From contig NC_083701.1 of NCBI RefSeq assembly GCF_033118175.1, positions 50,233,001-50,297,000 of the forward strand: a stretch of DNA of 64,000 nt, written 5' to 3'. This DNA comes from Dama dama. Lineage: Eukaryota; Chordata; Mammalia; Artiodactyla; Cervidae. The notes below the pieces were generated by a model. That model did not search any database. It saw only the letters and a list, made by a program, of their open reading frames with translations, and was not told the origin of the DNA. Each line of letters opens with the position of its first letter. The first letter of the stretch is position 1. This document shows, in pieces, positions 35,477-46,412 of the stretch. The position numbers were made by a program, and so were the translations under genes.

Positions 35477-35559
35477 GATCTGGTTTCCTCGGTGTGTATG
35501 CCCAGAAGTGGTATTGCTGGGTCATATGGCAGTTCTATTTCCAGTTTTTTAAGAAATCT
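35477..35559 (-). mobile_element. Orphan internal L1 ORF2 patch
   Basis: 83 bp matching 3369-3451 of the antisense L1 in this window at 81 of 83 positions by eye. It comes from inside ORF2, without a 3' UTR, A tail or evident target-site duplication. Confidence 0.9.
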
Positions 35560-35711
35560 GAAAGATTCAATATTCATGACTTTCTGTGTTTCTCCTAGGT
35601 CTTTGTTATTTTCACTCACCTGACATATGGATATTTACTTTTTTAACTTGAAAAAAAATTAAGCTAATCTTTCTCCACAACACATATACATCATTCCAAA
35701 TGAGAGAACAT

Positions 35712-35925
35712 GGAATTTGGAATTAGATGAATCTTAATTTTAGATACTGTCACTCTTATTTGATTTAGAGAAGCTCATTATTGTCCCCAAAGTTCTGTTT
35801 CTTCAATAAAAATAGAAAGAGTAACACCAAATTGTTCTGTTTTAGTGTAGGACTAGATTATGTCATGAAATTGCATATTTAAGTACCCAAAATTAAGTAA
35901 GGCTCAATAAATGTTTGGTTATTCA
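35712..35925 (+). mobile_element. MIR SINE
   Basis: tggaattagatgaatcttaa, agtaacaccaaattgttctg and aaggctcaataaatgtttgg keep MIR order. Diverged. Confidence 0.65.
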
Positions 35926-36257
35926 TCATTTCTTTCTCTTTTTGATTTTCCTATGATTTTCCCAGTAAATACAGATTTAAAAATCTTTACTCTCTAAATA
36001 CAACAATTTATTAATTCTGCTTCTTCAATCTTATTAATTGATTATTTTCAACTCATATTGCCTCCTTCTTACTTTATACACTTAAAAATTCTAACCATTG
36101 CAATACCAATGGTTACCTCCTCTGTTGGAGGTATATTACACTTGTCTTTCAGGTAAAGATTCTTATTTTACAACTCCTCATACATTACTCCTGTCTCAAA
36201 AATGTGTTATCTCCCAAAGTTCACTGAACTAAGAAATTATATCAGTTATTACACACA

Positions 36258-36270
36258 GACATATAACATA
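36258..36270. repeat. Probable target-site duplication, left, of a split Bov-tA
   Basis: GACATATAACATA, matching GACATATAGCATA at 37222-37234 with one mismatch. Confidence 0.7.
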
Positions 36271-36291
36271 TGCACATGCATGCTCAATCAC
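36271..36291 (-). mobile_element. Bov-tA SINE tail (part 1 of a split element)
   Basis: tgcacatgcatgctcaatca is the complement of a Bov-tA 3' tail (compare the tails at 22226 and 63387). It is separated from its body at 37021-37221 by a BovB. Confidence 0.75.
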
Positions 36292-37020
36292 TTCAGTTCA
36301 GTTCAGTTCAGTCACTCAGTCATGTCTGACTCTTTGTGACCCCATGAACCGCAGCATGCCAGGCCTCCCTGTCCATCACCAACTCCCGGAGTCTACCCAA
36401 ATTCATGTCCATTGAATCGTTGATGCCTTGCAACCATTTCATTCTCTGTCGTCTCATTCTCCTGCCCTCAATCTTTCCCTGCATCAGGGTCTTTTCAAAT
36501 GAGTCAGCTCTTCGCATCAGGTGACCAAAGTATTGGAGTTTCAGCCTCACCATCAGTCCTTCCAATGAACACCCAGGACTGTTCTCCTTTAGGATGGACT
36601 GGTTGGACCTCCTTGTAGTCCAAGGGACTCTCAAGATTCTTTTCCAACACCACAGTTCAAAAGCATCAGTTCTTCAGCACTCCGCTTTCTTTATAGACCA
36701 ACTCTTACATCCGTACATAACTATTGGAAAAACCATAGCCTGACTAGATGGACCTTTGTTGACAAAGTAATGTCTCTGCTTTTTGATATGCTATCTAGGT
36801 TGGTCATTATTTTCCTTCTAAGGAGTAAGCATCTTTTAATTTCATGGCTGCTATCAATATCTGCAGTGATTTTGGAGCCCAGAAGAATAAAGTCAGCCAC
36901 TGTTTCCACATCTATTTGCCATGAAGTGATGGGACTGGATGCCATGATCTTAATTTTCTGAATGTTGAGCTTTAAGCTGACTTTTTCACTCTCCTCTTTC
37001 ACTTTCATCAAGAGGTTCTT
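36292..37020 (-). mobile_element. BovB LINE 3' end, antisense, nested in a Bov-tA
   Basis: A 0.73 kb 5'-truncated BovB starting with (TTCAG)n. Its first frame (36320-36634) encodes the typical non-catalytic C-terminal region, ending VHGVTKSQT. Confidence 0.93.
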
Positions 37021-37221
37021 TAGTTGTATCCAACTTTTTGTGACCCAATGGACTGTAGCCTGTCAGGCTCTTCTGTCCATGGGATTCTCCAAGCAAGAAT
37101 ATTGGAGTGGGTTGTTATGCCCTCTTCCAGAGGATCTTCCTGACTCGAGTATCAAACCCCTGTCTCCATGACTCCTGCATTGCAGGCGGATTCCTTATCC
37201 ACTGAGCCACTGGGGAGCCCT
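37021..37221 (-). mobile_element. Bov-tA SINE body and head (part 2 of a split element)
   Basis: Antisense copy from tagttgtatccaactttttg to gagccactggggagccc. It continues the tail at 36271-36291 across the BovB. Confidence 0.92.
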
Positions 37222-37234
37222 GACATATAGCATA

Positions 37235-37684
37235 CATTAACCTAAAAGTACTTTCACAACCATTATGTTGTTACTAATTATAACATTGTACATGCCAATA
37301 TTTGTTTTGCTCATGAGTATACCTGTGTGCCAGAAGTTTGCACGCTTAGCAGTAATAAAGGCATGCCTTGAACCCAGAGCTTATGGCTTGCAATTTGGTG
37401 TTCTTCCTGCCTCACTTATATATCTGCATTCTTGCATTTAAATTTCTCCTTAACACAGTCCAAATCTAACTTTCTGACATTATATTTCCATTTCTATTGT
37501 ATTGTGTTACAGCATGCTAAACGTGCCTCTTCAGAAAATATATCAGTTTAGTTGTGTGATGTGTACTTTAAAAAGAAACGTTAAAAAATACAGACTACTG
37601 TTCCCTGAAATTAACTGTTTGCTTAAGGCAACCGATTCTTCCAAATGTCTCTATACTTTATCAGGTCAGTAATATAGCACATGC
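37235..37684. other. Intron, nothing recognised
   Basis: No repeat or exon recognised. Confidence 0.45.
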
Positions 37685-37950
37685 TCTCCTCTCTTCCTAG
37701 AATATGTTTGCCTATGAGAATTCTATCCACTCTTCAAATGGACTTTCATCTTCCTGGGTTTCCCATAACTTGTGTCCATATTCTCTTGTTCATATGGTTT
37801 GAATGATATTCACTTGTGTGCTTCTCTTACCACAATACTGGACTTTATTTTGCTTATTGAAAACATATATCATCTTCTTGTATTTTTCATCACCAATCCA
37901 ACAGCAGTTTAGATACTTAAGAAAAGCTTGATGAGTTGAATTTGGGTAAA
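37685..37950 (+). mobile_element. L2 LINE fragment
   Basis: Sense L2-like order: tcctctcttcctagaatatg, ccactcttcaaatggacttt, ttgtatttttcatcaccaat. Diverged. Confidence 0.5.
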
Positions 37951-38783
37951 TCTGTATTGCAGCCTTCTCTGATGTTATGTTTTAAGACCAGTGCAGTTAA
38001 GAATTATAATACTATTGTTCCTATTGAAAGTTGTTTCTCATCTCTTTGAGAAAGTTCCTTAAAAAGACATCTTACCTAGGCATGAAAATAAAGAGCAATA
38101 CAAGCATATATACTCTATTGTGTGGGGCTCAGACTGCACAGGGCAATATCATGATGTCAAAACACTCTAATTTTAAAAAGTCTTTTAAGTTGTATAAATA
38201 TATAGAAGAAATAGTAAGAATAGATTTTTGAAAGTAAGCTGATAGGACATTTAGGAAATAACAAAATTTTTGACATGGGAAGGCAATCTTAAAACAGATA
38301 ACAAACCTTAGTCTATATACTGTGCAAACTTTCTGAGTGTATAATTTTATATATTTTGTTAGCTTTATCCTCATAGTTTCCTCATTACTTGAGGGGAAAA
38401 ATGGAAAAATAAGCTGTTATTGCAATGTTATACTAAAAATGTTGAAAAGAGAAGGTGATATAAGACATGGTTTAAGACTACACCTCATTTAAATCATGGT
38501 AATCTTTTGTTGAAATAAAGTTTAAAATATACATAGTTATATTAAAACATTACATTTATAGTATAATTTTCTATATCATTCTTAGTATGTTAGTTTTGAG
38601 TATTATGGTGATTGTCTTGTGATGGGAAGACTACTGCTATTACTCTTGTTCTAGGTATCAATCCTTCTTTTAAAGAAGGAAGAAGGAAAACTGGCAAAGA
38701 TTTTTCTCTTTTTGAGTTCTTGTATTTTTGTTGAGCATGAGAAGTCTTGACCAGCCATTTCATTGGCCAAAAATGGTTGTCCT
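37951..38783. other. AT-rich intron, nothing recognised
   Basis: Short open frames on both strands (for example 38031-38231) without domains. No repeat recognised. Confidence 0.45.
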
Positions 38784-38795
38784 ACACACCTTTGA

Positions 38796-38925
38796 TGGAG
38801 AAGGAAATGGTAACCCACTCCAGTGTTCTTGCCTGGAGAATCCCATGGACAGAGGAGCCTGGCTGACTATAGACCACAGGCTCACAAGAGTTGGACAAAA
38901 CTTAGTGACTAAACCACCAACCACC
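38796..38925 (+). mobile_element. SINE 3' half with perfect target-site duplication
   Basis: 130 bp from tggagaaggaaatggtaacc to the accaccaacc tail, flanked by ACACACCTTTGA at 38784-38795 and 38926-38937. A 5'-truncated Bov-tA/BOV-A2-type copy, recent by its perfect duplication. Confidence 0.92.
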
Positions 38926-39218
38926 ACACACCTTTGAAACAGCCAGTAGCTTAGCAAAATGAAATCAGCATAATAGGTTTAAATTAAGTATGAGACTTCC
39001 TGGGGGTGTCATGGAAATCTAGAAAATATACCTATATCCAAAATAAGGTATGATTCTGTTTGAGGGGTAAGGAATAATTGTTGAAAGGGAACAGATAAAA
39101 TCTGCCAGATATACAGGGTATAGAAATGCTTTCTATAACTAAATCTCAATTTTTTTCTTTAATTTCATATATCATCAATCCTTTATCCCTCATCTCACTC
39201 CCACTTCAACTTTCCACT

Positions 39219-39254
39219 TATATATATATACACACACACACACACATATACACA
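39219..39254. repeat. (TA)n(CA)n microsatellite
   Basis: A TA run passing directly into a CA run. Confidence 0.9.
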
Positions 39255-39329
39255 GACTGTAGCCATAGTTGTTACTTGTTCTCAAACTTTTGTGGTTCCC
39301 AAAATCTATCATGACTGTAACCCCTCGGA

Positions 39330-39625
39330 GTTTTCTATCGTGCATTCCTTACCTAGAAATGGCTTTCCTATTTATTGTTTGGCTATATCTGCTCAGTTTT
39401 CAGTATAAAGCTAAGGTTTCAACCCCCAAACAAGCCTTGATTATGTGCCTCTCTTTCTTCTTTCATAGCAGTCTCCACCCTTATGATATGGTAGCACATT
39501 TTATTTTATTTTTCCTATTTGTCTCCCCTATATGTCAATGAACTCTGAGAGGAGAGTCTTATATCTTCTTTTGGTATTGTGTTCTCTTTGTCAGTACCTA
39601 ACATATCCCAAAGGGTACAATAATC
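39330..39625 (+). mobile_element. L2 LINE 3' fragment
   Basis: catagcagtctccaccctta, tcctatttgtctcccctata, aactctgagaggagagtctt and gtcagtacctaacat follow the sense L2 3' end. Confidence 0.6.
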
Positions 39626-41799
39626 ATAGTCAGCAAGTTTTCTATTTTGTTGGTTCTGTATAGTATTTGAAGAAAAAAGAAATCCTTTTAAATATAAATG
39701 GTTTAAGCAAGCAGATACTCACCTATTCATGATCAAGCTTTTGGCCTTGATCATCTATAAGACATTTGAGGTTGTCTCTCCTACATAAGCAGTGAATGTA
39801 TATTGAATAATTTAATTAATGAAAATTCTTTGCAAGTGTAGATGCTTCTGTCTTGGATTACTAAATAGATAGTAGTAGAATGTACTAAGATTGGAATTTT
39901 AGGAAGACAAATGGATCTCAGGAAAGGCAAGTTCAATTTGGAACACTTTGAATTTGTGATCTTGCTGCGAGACACTCACTTAGGTCATTACAGAAAGTGA
40001 TCAAGATTTGTTAACACTCTCTAGTTACCAGGAGAGATCTTTGACTTAGTCATTGAAAGCCTCAATAAAGTTTAAAGACTGAAAAAAAGACAGAGGGTGA
40101 TTGCAAAGAAGAGGGCAATTTAAATGAGAAATTAGTATCAATTTGAGAAATTAATATCAAAGCTACTTTAAAAACCCAATGCATTTGGAAATTAAATGTC
40201 CACTTTTAAATGATGGGTGTATCTAAGAAGCCATAAAAGGAATTTTAGAAAATATATATGACAGAATAAAAATGGAAACATAGTTTTTCAGAAATTGTTA
40301 CATGAAACTAAAGCTGTTCAATGCAGTTAAATAAATATGGAAACTTGAATAATCTATGAAAACAAATAATGGGTACAAGCGTAAAATTTTGTGAAATTTG
40401 AACAAAATCTGTACTTTAGTTAATACTGCATCACATGTTAATTTCTTGTTTTGTAAGCCTTTGTCTAGTGTAGTAAAAACTGTATTTGCATATATATAAA
40501 TAATATGTATTGTATATATATATAGAAACTGTGAATTTTTGCCCAGCTAAAAAAGTATGACATTTTGATTCCACTTGTTTGAATAAGTATGAATAGAATG
40601 CTAGATTTCTAACTTATATTCACTCAAAGTTTTGACATAGTTCCATTTATTCTGGCATGTAGTATCCCTGCTAAAAGTCTAAAAAGCATATTATCTTAGT
40701 GATTTTTGAGGTAATTTTAGTGATAGTTATTTTCTACATGTTTAGTATTTTTTTTTTTTCTTTATAGAAATGGTTTGAAGATGTTTTAATTTTTAGGTCA
40801 TCTTTCATGTTTGGATAGTTTCTAGTAATACAGTGATAATTTAAAAAAAAAAAATATGCACCTTCGTTAGTGATAAAGTTTTGCATCTGTCAGGAAGTTG
40901 TCTAGATCTTTAAATAAACCAAAATTCAATAACTGAAAAAAAATTAGTTACAAATTTACTATTTATGTCATTCTCTCAAGATCCCCTGCTGCTTATTTCT
41001 TAAATCTTCTTTGACTCAGATACCATCACTTGTTCTTCCTTATCTCATATTTTTTTATTTGTATGAAATTATATTAGCTATTTGATTAAAACAGGAAACA
41101 TTTATATATTTTGAAAACTCATATCTTCTTTTTGTGACAGCTTTGAGGTTATAATGTGTTTTTGCAATAATAAGTATAATTTTTTTAAAATATGGTAGTA
41201 TTTACACATAGGCTAGGTCAACGATTGTTTTTCAAACTACGCTCTTGTATATCACATGCTTTATAATTTAATATTTTCATATTGAAAATGTATTCAATCA
41301 TTTATTTCAAAATGTTCTATCAGATTATGTAACTTACTAAACTGGAATGTTTTATTCAACCTGGTAAAACAGATGTCTCTTCATTAGTGACAAAGAAAGT
41401 GCAGTGAAAATTACAGAACTTGTATTCTTTTACTGCTTCCCTTAACATAAATATTTTTAATGAAACACTTTCTTTAATTTCAACTCATGTTAAAGCAGTT
41501 CATAAAATAAAAATGTGTTTGTTAAAGGTACCCATTTTCTGGATATTATTGCCCTTGGATTCTGCTAAAGAGGCTGCTTATTTTATTAACTTCTGCTTTC
41601 TCTATGTTGTTTTTTACGTTTATATTTTTGTTTTAGAATATGTTAAAGTATAGCTATGATCCTGGATGAAGGTGCTTGCAGATCCCCAAAGAAGAGTCTT
41701 TTTTCAAAAGTGGGGAAGAAATTAATGGCTTTCACAACTATTTCTGTGATTTAGAAATATAATTGAGTGTCCCAAATGTGTTTGCCATTGTATAGTTTA
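39626..41799. other. AT-rich intron, nothing recognised
   Basis: Contains short TA runs (about 40488-40525) and T/A runs. No exon, SINE or LINE recognised. Confidence 0.5.
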
Positions 41800-41935
41800 T
41801 AAATGATATTTCATATTGTTATCATGACAGATAAGGATGCTGAGGCTTAGAGAGATTGTTATTTTCTCAAAGCCATAAAGCTGGCAAAGGGAAGAGTTAG
41901 GATTTGAAAGATCTGCAGTTTAAACTATTAATGTC
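41800..41935 (-). mobile_element. MIR SINE, antisense
   Basis: ataaggatgctgaggcttag, tctcaaagccataaagctgg and agttaggatttgaaagatct match reverse-complement MIR. Confidence 0.75.
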
Positions 41936-42363
41936 AACTCTAAACTACCTCCCCCAGTGTATTAATTGATGCAAAAAAAAAAAAAATGGAATTGTTAATC
42001 TTTGGTGAGGGGTAAGGAAGAAACTTGAGACCATCACTGCCAGTCTTTGGTATAGGTGTAGCAGCAAAGCACTAAGTGTTTATTATAACAAATTGTCTGT
42101 CTTTATAGTTTTCAATAATCAAAAGAAACAAGCTAAAACACTTGTTACTTAAACAAGATGCAATATATTGTTTTTAGTAAGAACAGCCTGGTTAAATTAG
42201 AATATTATAGTCATCTGTGACAAATACAGTGCCCTTGATGGAATCTTTCATTTAGTTTATTAATTTAGTTAATTAAGTTCTGGGGGCCAGACTTCTGTGA
42301 GCCAGATCTTGTACTAAGGTCTCTTTTTTAATGTTTTACCATCATTAATTTCTAACAGCTACA

Positions 42364-42942
42364 CTGCAGATGGTGACTGCAGCCATGAAATTAAAAGAAA
42401 TTAAAAGAAGCTTGCTCCTTGGAATAAAAGTTATGACCAACCTAGACAACATATTAAAAAGCAGGGACATTATTTTGCCAACAGAGCTCCATCTAGTCAA
42501 AGCTATGGTTTTTCCAGTAGTCATGTATGGATGTGAAAGTTGAACTATAAAGAAAGCTGAGCGCCAAAAAATTGATGCTTTTGAACTGTGGGGTTGGAGA
42601 AGACTCTTGAGAGTCCCTTGGACTGCAAGGAGATCCAACCGGTCTATCCTAAAGGAAATCAGTCCTAAATAGTCACTGGAAAGAGTGATGCTGAAACTGA
42701 CACTCCCGTACTTTGGCCACCTGATGCAAAGAACTGACTCATTTGAGAATACCCTGATGCTGGGAAAGATTGAAGGTGGGAGGAGAAGGGGTGGACAATT
42801 GGATGGCATCACCAACTCAATGGACATGAGTTTGAGTAAACTCTAGGAGTTGTTGATGGACAGGGAGGCCTGGCGTGTTTCAGTTCATGGGGTCACAAAG
42901 AGTCAAACATGACTGAGTGACTGAACTGAACTGAACTGAACC
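42364..42942 (+). mobile_element. BovB LINE 3' end, sense
   Basis: Runs from about gcagatggtgactgcagcca to the (GAACT)n tail. Homologous to 34041-34613, with an internal duplication gaaattaaaa near 42385-42404. Confidence 0.95.
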
Positions 42943-42959
42943 TTCCTAGTATAGATCCC

Positions 42960-43340
42960 ATCTCCCTGAGAACCATGATTACTCCAAGAGGCAGTATCAA
43001 ATTCCTACTTCTGCCTTTTTCTTCTTAACATTTATTCTTCAACCAGCAGATGATATGGTCACTTTAAAACATTAAATGTCATAATGCCATTCCTTTGGTT
43101 CATAATCCTATAACTATTCCTCCATTCTCCCAGAGTAAAAGTTACAACTCTTACTATGGTGTACTGATTTATAAATGATCTGCCCTCAGTCTCTTTTCTT
43201 CCTTAACTTCGTTTCATACCCCTGTCCTCTTAATTTGTGTACTCTAATCACATTACATTCTTTTTTGATCACATTACATTCTTTTTTGTCCCTGGAATAC
43301 AATAAATGTGTCTTGTATAAGAGTTGAGTACATGACTGCC
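42960..43340 (+). mobile_element. L2 LINE fragment
   Basis: Sense L2-like order: cagagtaaaagttacaactc, ttactatggtgtactgattt, tgatctgccctcagtctctt, ccctggaatacaata. Contains a perfect 20-bp tandem duplication at 43247-43288. Confidence 0.5.
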
Positions 43341-43399
43341 ATTTCCTTCTCCAGAATTACAAGCAATTTAAGTAGCCATGACAGAGAATATTAACCAAG

Positions 43400-43624
43400 A
43401 ATGCATGCGAGTTAGGTTGCTTCAGTTGTGTCTGACTCTTTGCGACCCTATGGTTTGTAGCCTGCCAGGCTCCTCTGCCCATGGGGTTCTCCAGGCAAGA
43501 ATACTGGAGTGGGTTGCATGCCCTCCTCCAGGGGATCCTCCCAACCCAGGGATCTAACCCATGTCTCTTATGTCTCCTTCATTGGCAGGTAAGTTCTTTA
43601 CCACTAGCACCATCTGGGAAGCCC
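43400..43624 (-). mobile_element. Bov-tA SINE, antisense
   Basis: Full-length, from tail atgcatgcgagttaggttgc to head accatctgggaagccc. Confidence 0.93.
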
Positions 43625-43735
43625 TACTCAAGGATAGCTTTGTCCACTTATAGGGATAGAGTATCTCTGGACTTGGGCATTTTGGACAAATCTGCATTAA
43701 AATGTGTATTAAAGATAAATGTTTCACTTTATATG

Positions 43736-43820
43736 AAATATATATATATATATATATGTCCACACATATGTATATATATGCATAAACCATATACATATAT
43801 ATACATACATACATATATAT
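43736..43820. repeat. TA/CATA-rich microsatellite left of the inverted repeat
   Basis: Alternating purine-pyrimidine TATA, CATA and TGTA units. Confidence 0.9.
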
Positions 43821-43894
43821 ACCATAACTCAAGTAGTTTAGGTCAAGGGTTGGCAACTGTGTCCATCCTGCAGACTAAACCTGGTCTACTGGCT
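43821..43894. repeat. Inverted repeat, left arm (74 bp)
   Basis: Starts accataactcaagtagttta and ends ggtctactggct. Its reverse complement lies at 44062-44135 with three transition differences (71 of 74). Confidence 0.95.
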
Positions 43895-44061
43895 TTATAC
43901 ATTTATGTGTGTGAACATATACATACATACATGTATATGTATACATATATGTATGTATATGTGTATATGCATTATATATGTATACATACATGTGTGTATA
44001 CACATACATACGTACATATACATACATATATACATATATATATACATATATACATACACAC
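43895..44061. repeat. Spacer of the inverted repeat: TA/CATA/TGTA microsatellite
   Basis: 167 bp of alternating purine-pyrimidine repeat, rich in acatac and tatgtat, itself close to self-complementary. It creates the spurious Tyr/Ile/His-rich open frame 43481-44113. Confidence 0.92.
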
Positions 44062-44135
44062 AGCCAGTAGACCAGATTTAGCCTGCAGGATGGACATAGT
44101 TGCCAACCCTTGACCTAAACTACTTGAGTTATGGT
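44062..44135. repeat. Inverted repeat, right arm (74 bp)
   Basis: Reverse complement of 43821-43894. The inner part (ggttggcaactgt on the other strand) faintly recalls termini of hAT-type DNA transposons, but no family is certain. Confidence 0.95.
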
Positions 44136-44590
44136 TCGACTGGCCTACCTTTCTCTGATTAATCTTCCTTTTAAACTGCCCTCCACACTGTTCCAGAGAT
44201 CTCTTGTAGCAACTCAAATGTGATCATGAAATCTGCCTGCATGACAAGCTCAGGAAGTTGGCCAGGATCTGTTCAGGCACTGCCTGGGTGAGAGGGTACA
44301 GATAATGTTCTCCAGGCACAGAGGGCAGGGAGAATAGTGCAGACAGAAAACAGCATGGCCTGTGCAAAACTGTCAGCTTCTACAGGTGCTGATGACGTGT
44401 TGCATTGTGTTAGAGATGAGGTGGAGAAGCTGCCAGGGGCTTATTGCTGGAAGGAATTTAAACCATGTTAAGAAAATAGACTTTGTTATTTTTTTCCCAC
44501 TGATAAGTTGCTATTTAAGGATTTTAGGGGGAAAATGCATGGTCAGTTTATTTCAGAAAAAAACATATACACACATCCATGGATGGACAT

Positions 44591-44712
44591 TGGAGAAGGA
44601 AATGGCAACCCACGCCAGTATTCTTGCCTGGAGAATCCCACGGACAAAGGAGCCTGGTGAACTACAGTCCATGGGGTCGCAGAGTCAGATACGACTGAGC
44701 GACTAACACACA
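44591..44712 (+). mobile_element. SINE 3' half
   Basis: From tggagaaggaaatggcaacc to gcgactaacacacac. 5'-truncated; flanks share only ATGGATGG, so the duplication is imperfect. Confidence 0.88.
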
Positions 44713-45140
44713 CATATGGATGGGCAAATACGTGTCCAAGTAAATACCTATGTAAATATCTGCTAAAGAAGTACTGCCATGTGGTATGAACACATGCATT
44801 GGAATTTAAGTTTAGAAGTCTACTCTGCTTCACATTTACCACCTACTTAGGATAAGTCAGTTTAGCTTTGGCTTCTACAACTTACAAGGTAATTAAACTT
44901 GATGAGAGCTTTCTACATTTCCTACCAATATCAGCATGTTATTGATTTGCAGTAGATTCGTATTTATGATTTTTATTATATGTTTGTACAAGCCATATTT
45001 TCATATTTTGGTTCCCCAAAAGAAAATTTTTTGTCACTGTGCGACATTTTTCACCTACTCGATACTGCCAGTAGAACTGGAACCTAATCATTATTTATAT
45101 GCTTCTAATACTGTTTTTTTAATCCTTTGCTCTATTTTAG

Positions 45141-45265
45141 CCTTGGATCAACTGTGCAGTTCTCTTGTGATGAAGATTATGTCCTACAGGGTGCTAAGAG
45201 CATCACCTGCCAACGGATAGCTGAAGTTTTTGCTGCTTGGAGTGATCACAGGCCTGTATGTAAAG
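45141..45265 (+). CDS. CSMD3: CSMD-family internal exon B (rest of the sushi domain), probably CSMD3
   Basis: Internal coding exon completing the sushi domain begun at 25467. The acceptor is tctattttag ending at 45140; the donor is AAAG|GTAAGG at 45266, close to consensus. The first base C completes the split serine codon, 41 codons follow, and the final G starts the next codon (phase 1). It supplies sushi cysteines 2, 3 and 4 (codons at 45166, 45208 and 45259) and the tryptophan (45238-45240) that packs the CCP core. The path runs VQFSC, then ITCQ, then AAWSDHRPVC. With exon A this gives a complete four-cysteine module whose outer boundaries are both phase 1. Sushi repeats of CSMD proteins lie outside the cell; the family is mainly neural and implicated in complement control and dendrite development (family knowledge). 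An overlapping open frame at 44936-45220 is out of register with the exon and is not real. Confidence 0.92.
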
Positions 45266-46249
45266 GTAAGGAAGAGTCTTTAAAATAAAAATGCTTTCTT
45301 AACACATTTTAATAGTGTGAATTCATTCCATTGAGTATAAATTTCAATTGAAACTTTGAATTGGAATGCAGGAAACATTTAGCTCATGTATTTGACAATA
45401 TTATTGAAAATATGAAATAGGCAAACTACTGTGTCAGATTCCCAAGCAGTTTGCAGTCTAATAGTCATATGGTAACAAATTGGAACATTAAAATATGTAA
45501 TACAGGCAATGATAACTCTTTTTGCCTTTTTAAAAATTATAACTCACTCTGTATAGGAATTAATGTATATATGGAATTTTAAACAATAATTGCACCTCCC
45601 ATTTGTATGCTTTGCTATTTTAATTGTGTAAATGTACAGTAGTCATGATGTCAGTGGCAGTGGAGGTGGAACACTTGTTATAGAATTAATTTAAACTAAG
45701 ACAAATCAATGAGTTCTCTGTCTTTTCGTATTACCAGTAACTGCTGATGAGATTTACTTACACTGCCTTTCTAAGAATTAGTTTCATATAAATTAAATGA
45801 AGCACTTTTATTCCAAATTTTATTTAGCTATATTTGAAAAAGAACACCTGACTCTGTCTTACTGGTGCTCTTGTTGCTTGTTTGTTGCTTTTGTAATTTT
45901 TAATAATGGCATCTCTGCGCATTTCAGTGTCTTAGTACTCAAAGTTCCATTAGCGCTTCCTCTCCCTGAGGGAACATTTTCATTCAGTTGCCCCACCCTC
46001 TAGAGTCCTCTCAGACAGATTCTGGTGAATAGAGAAAAGATAGATTTGAGAGCTGTTGTAAGAGGACAAAGACAAAGTATTTGACAACTAGCTGGATATG
46101 GAAGGAGAAAGCGATAAGAAGGAATTAAAGATGATGAGACTATGAAACTAAAGTCTATGAGACTAAAAAAAGATGTTATGCTGTTAGTAAGTATAAAAAA
46201 ACTGAAAAGTGAAATTATATAGGCAATTTCATCATAGACTTTATTTTTT
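45266..46249. other. Intron after exon B, nothing recognised
   Basis: Begins with the donor. No repeat or exon recognised in the first kilobase. Confidence 0.5.
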
Positions 46250-46412
46250 AGGCACTTAGTATGCATCAGGCAATGTGCTAACACCACTGCATATACTCTG
46301 ATTCATTTAAATCCTCTAAACAAACCAATGGACTAAGCATTATTATCTCCATTTTAGAAATGAGTGTTGTGAGACACAGAGATATCCAGTCACTCTCCCA
46401 AGCTCAAATGTT
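46250..46412 (-). mobile_element. MIR SINE, antisense
   Basis: atgcatcaggcaatgtgcta, ctgattcatttaaatcctct, agcattattatctccatttt and agaaatgagtg match reverse-complement MIR. Confidence 0.85.

Larger units (their letters stand above)
25555..45140 (+). other. Phase-2 intron splitting the sushi domain
   Basis: A 19,586-bp intron between exons A and B. It begins GTACGA and ends ttttag. It interrupts the codon AG|C inside the sushi module, between the first and second cysteines. It is the most transposon-dense intron of the window, with BovB, Bov-tA, BOV-A2, MIR and L2 copies and the 43.8-44.1 kb inverted repeat within 1.1 kb of the acceptor. Confidence 0.88.

Noticed and set aside
43481..44113. 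210-codon plus-strand open frame rich in Tyr, Ile and His
   Set aside because: It begins in an antisense SINE and runs through the TA/CATA microsatellite, whose units contain no stop in that frame. No protein feature supports it.
44581..44725. Target-site duplication for the SINE at 44591
   Set aside because: The flanks share only ATGGATGG with mismatches around it, too weak to claim.
44936..45220. 94-codon open frame overlapping exon B
   Set aside because: It reads exon B in the wrong frame; the correct frame is fixed by splice sites and the sushi cysteines.
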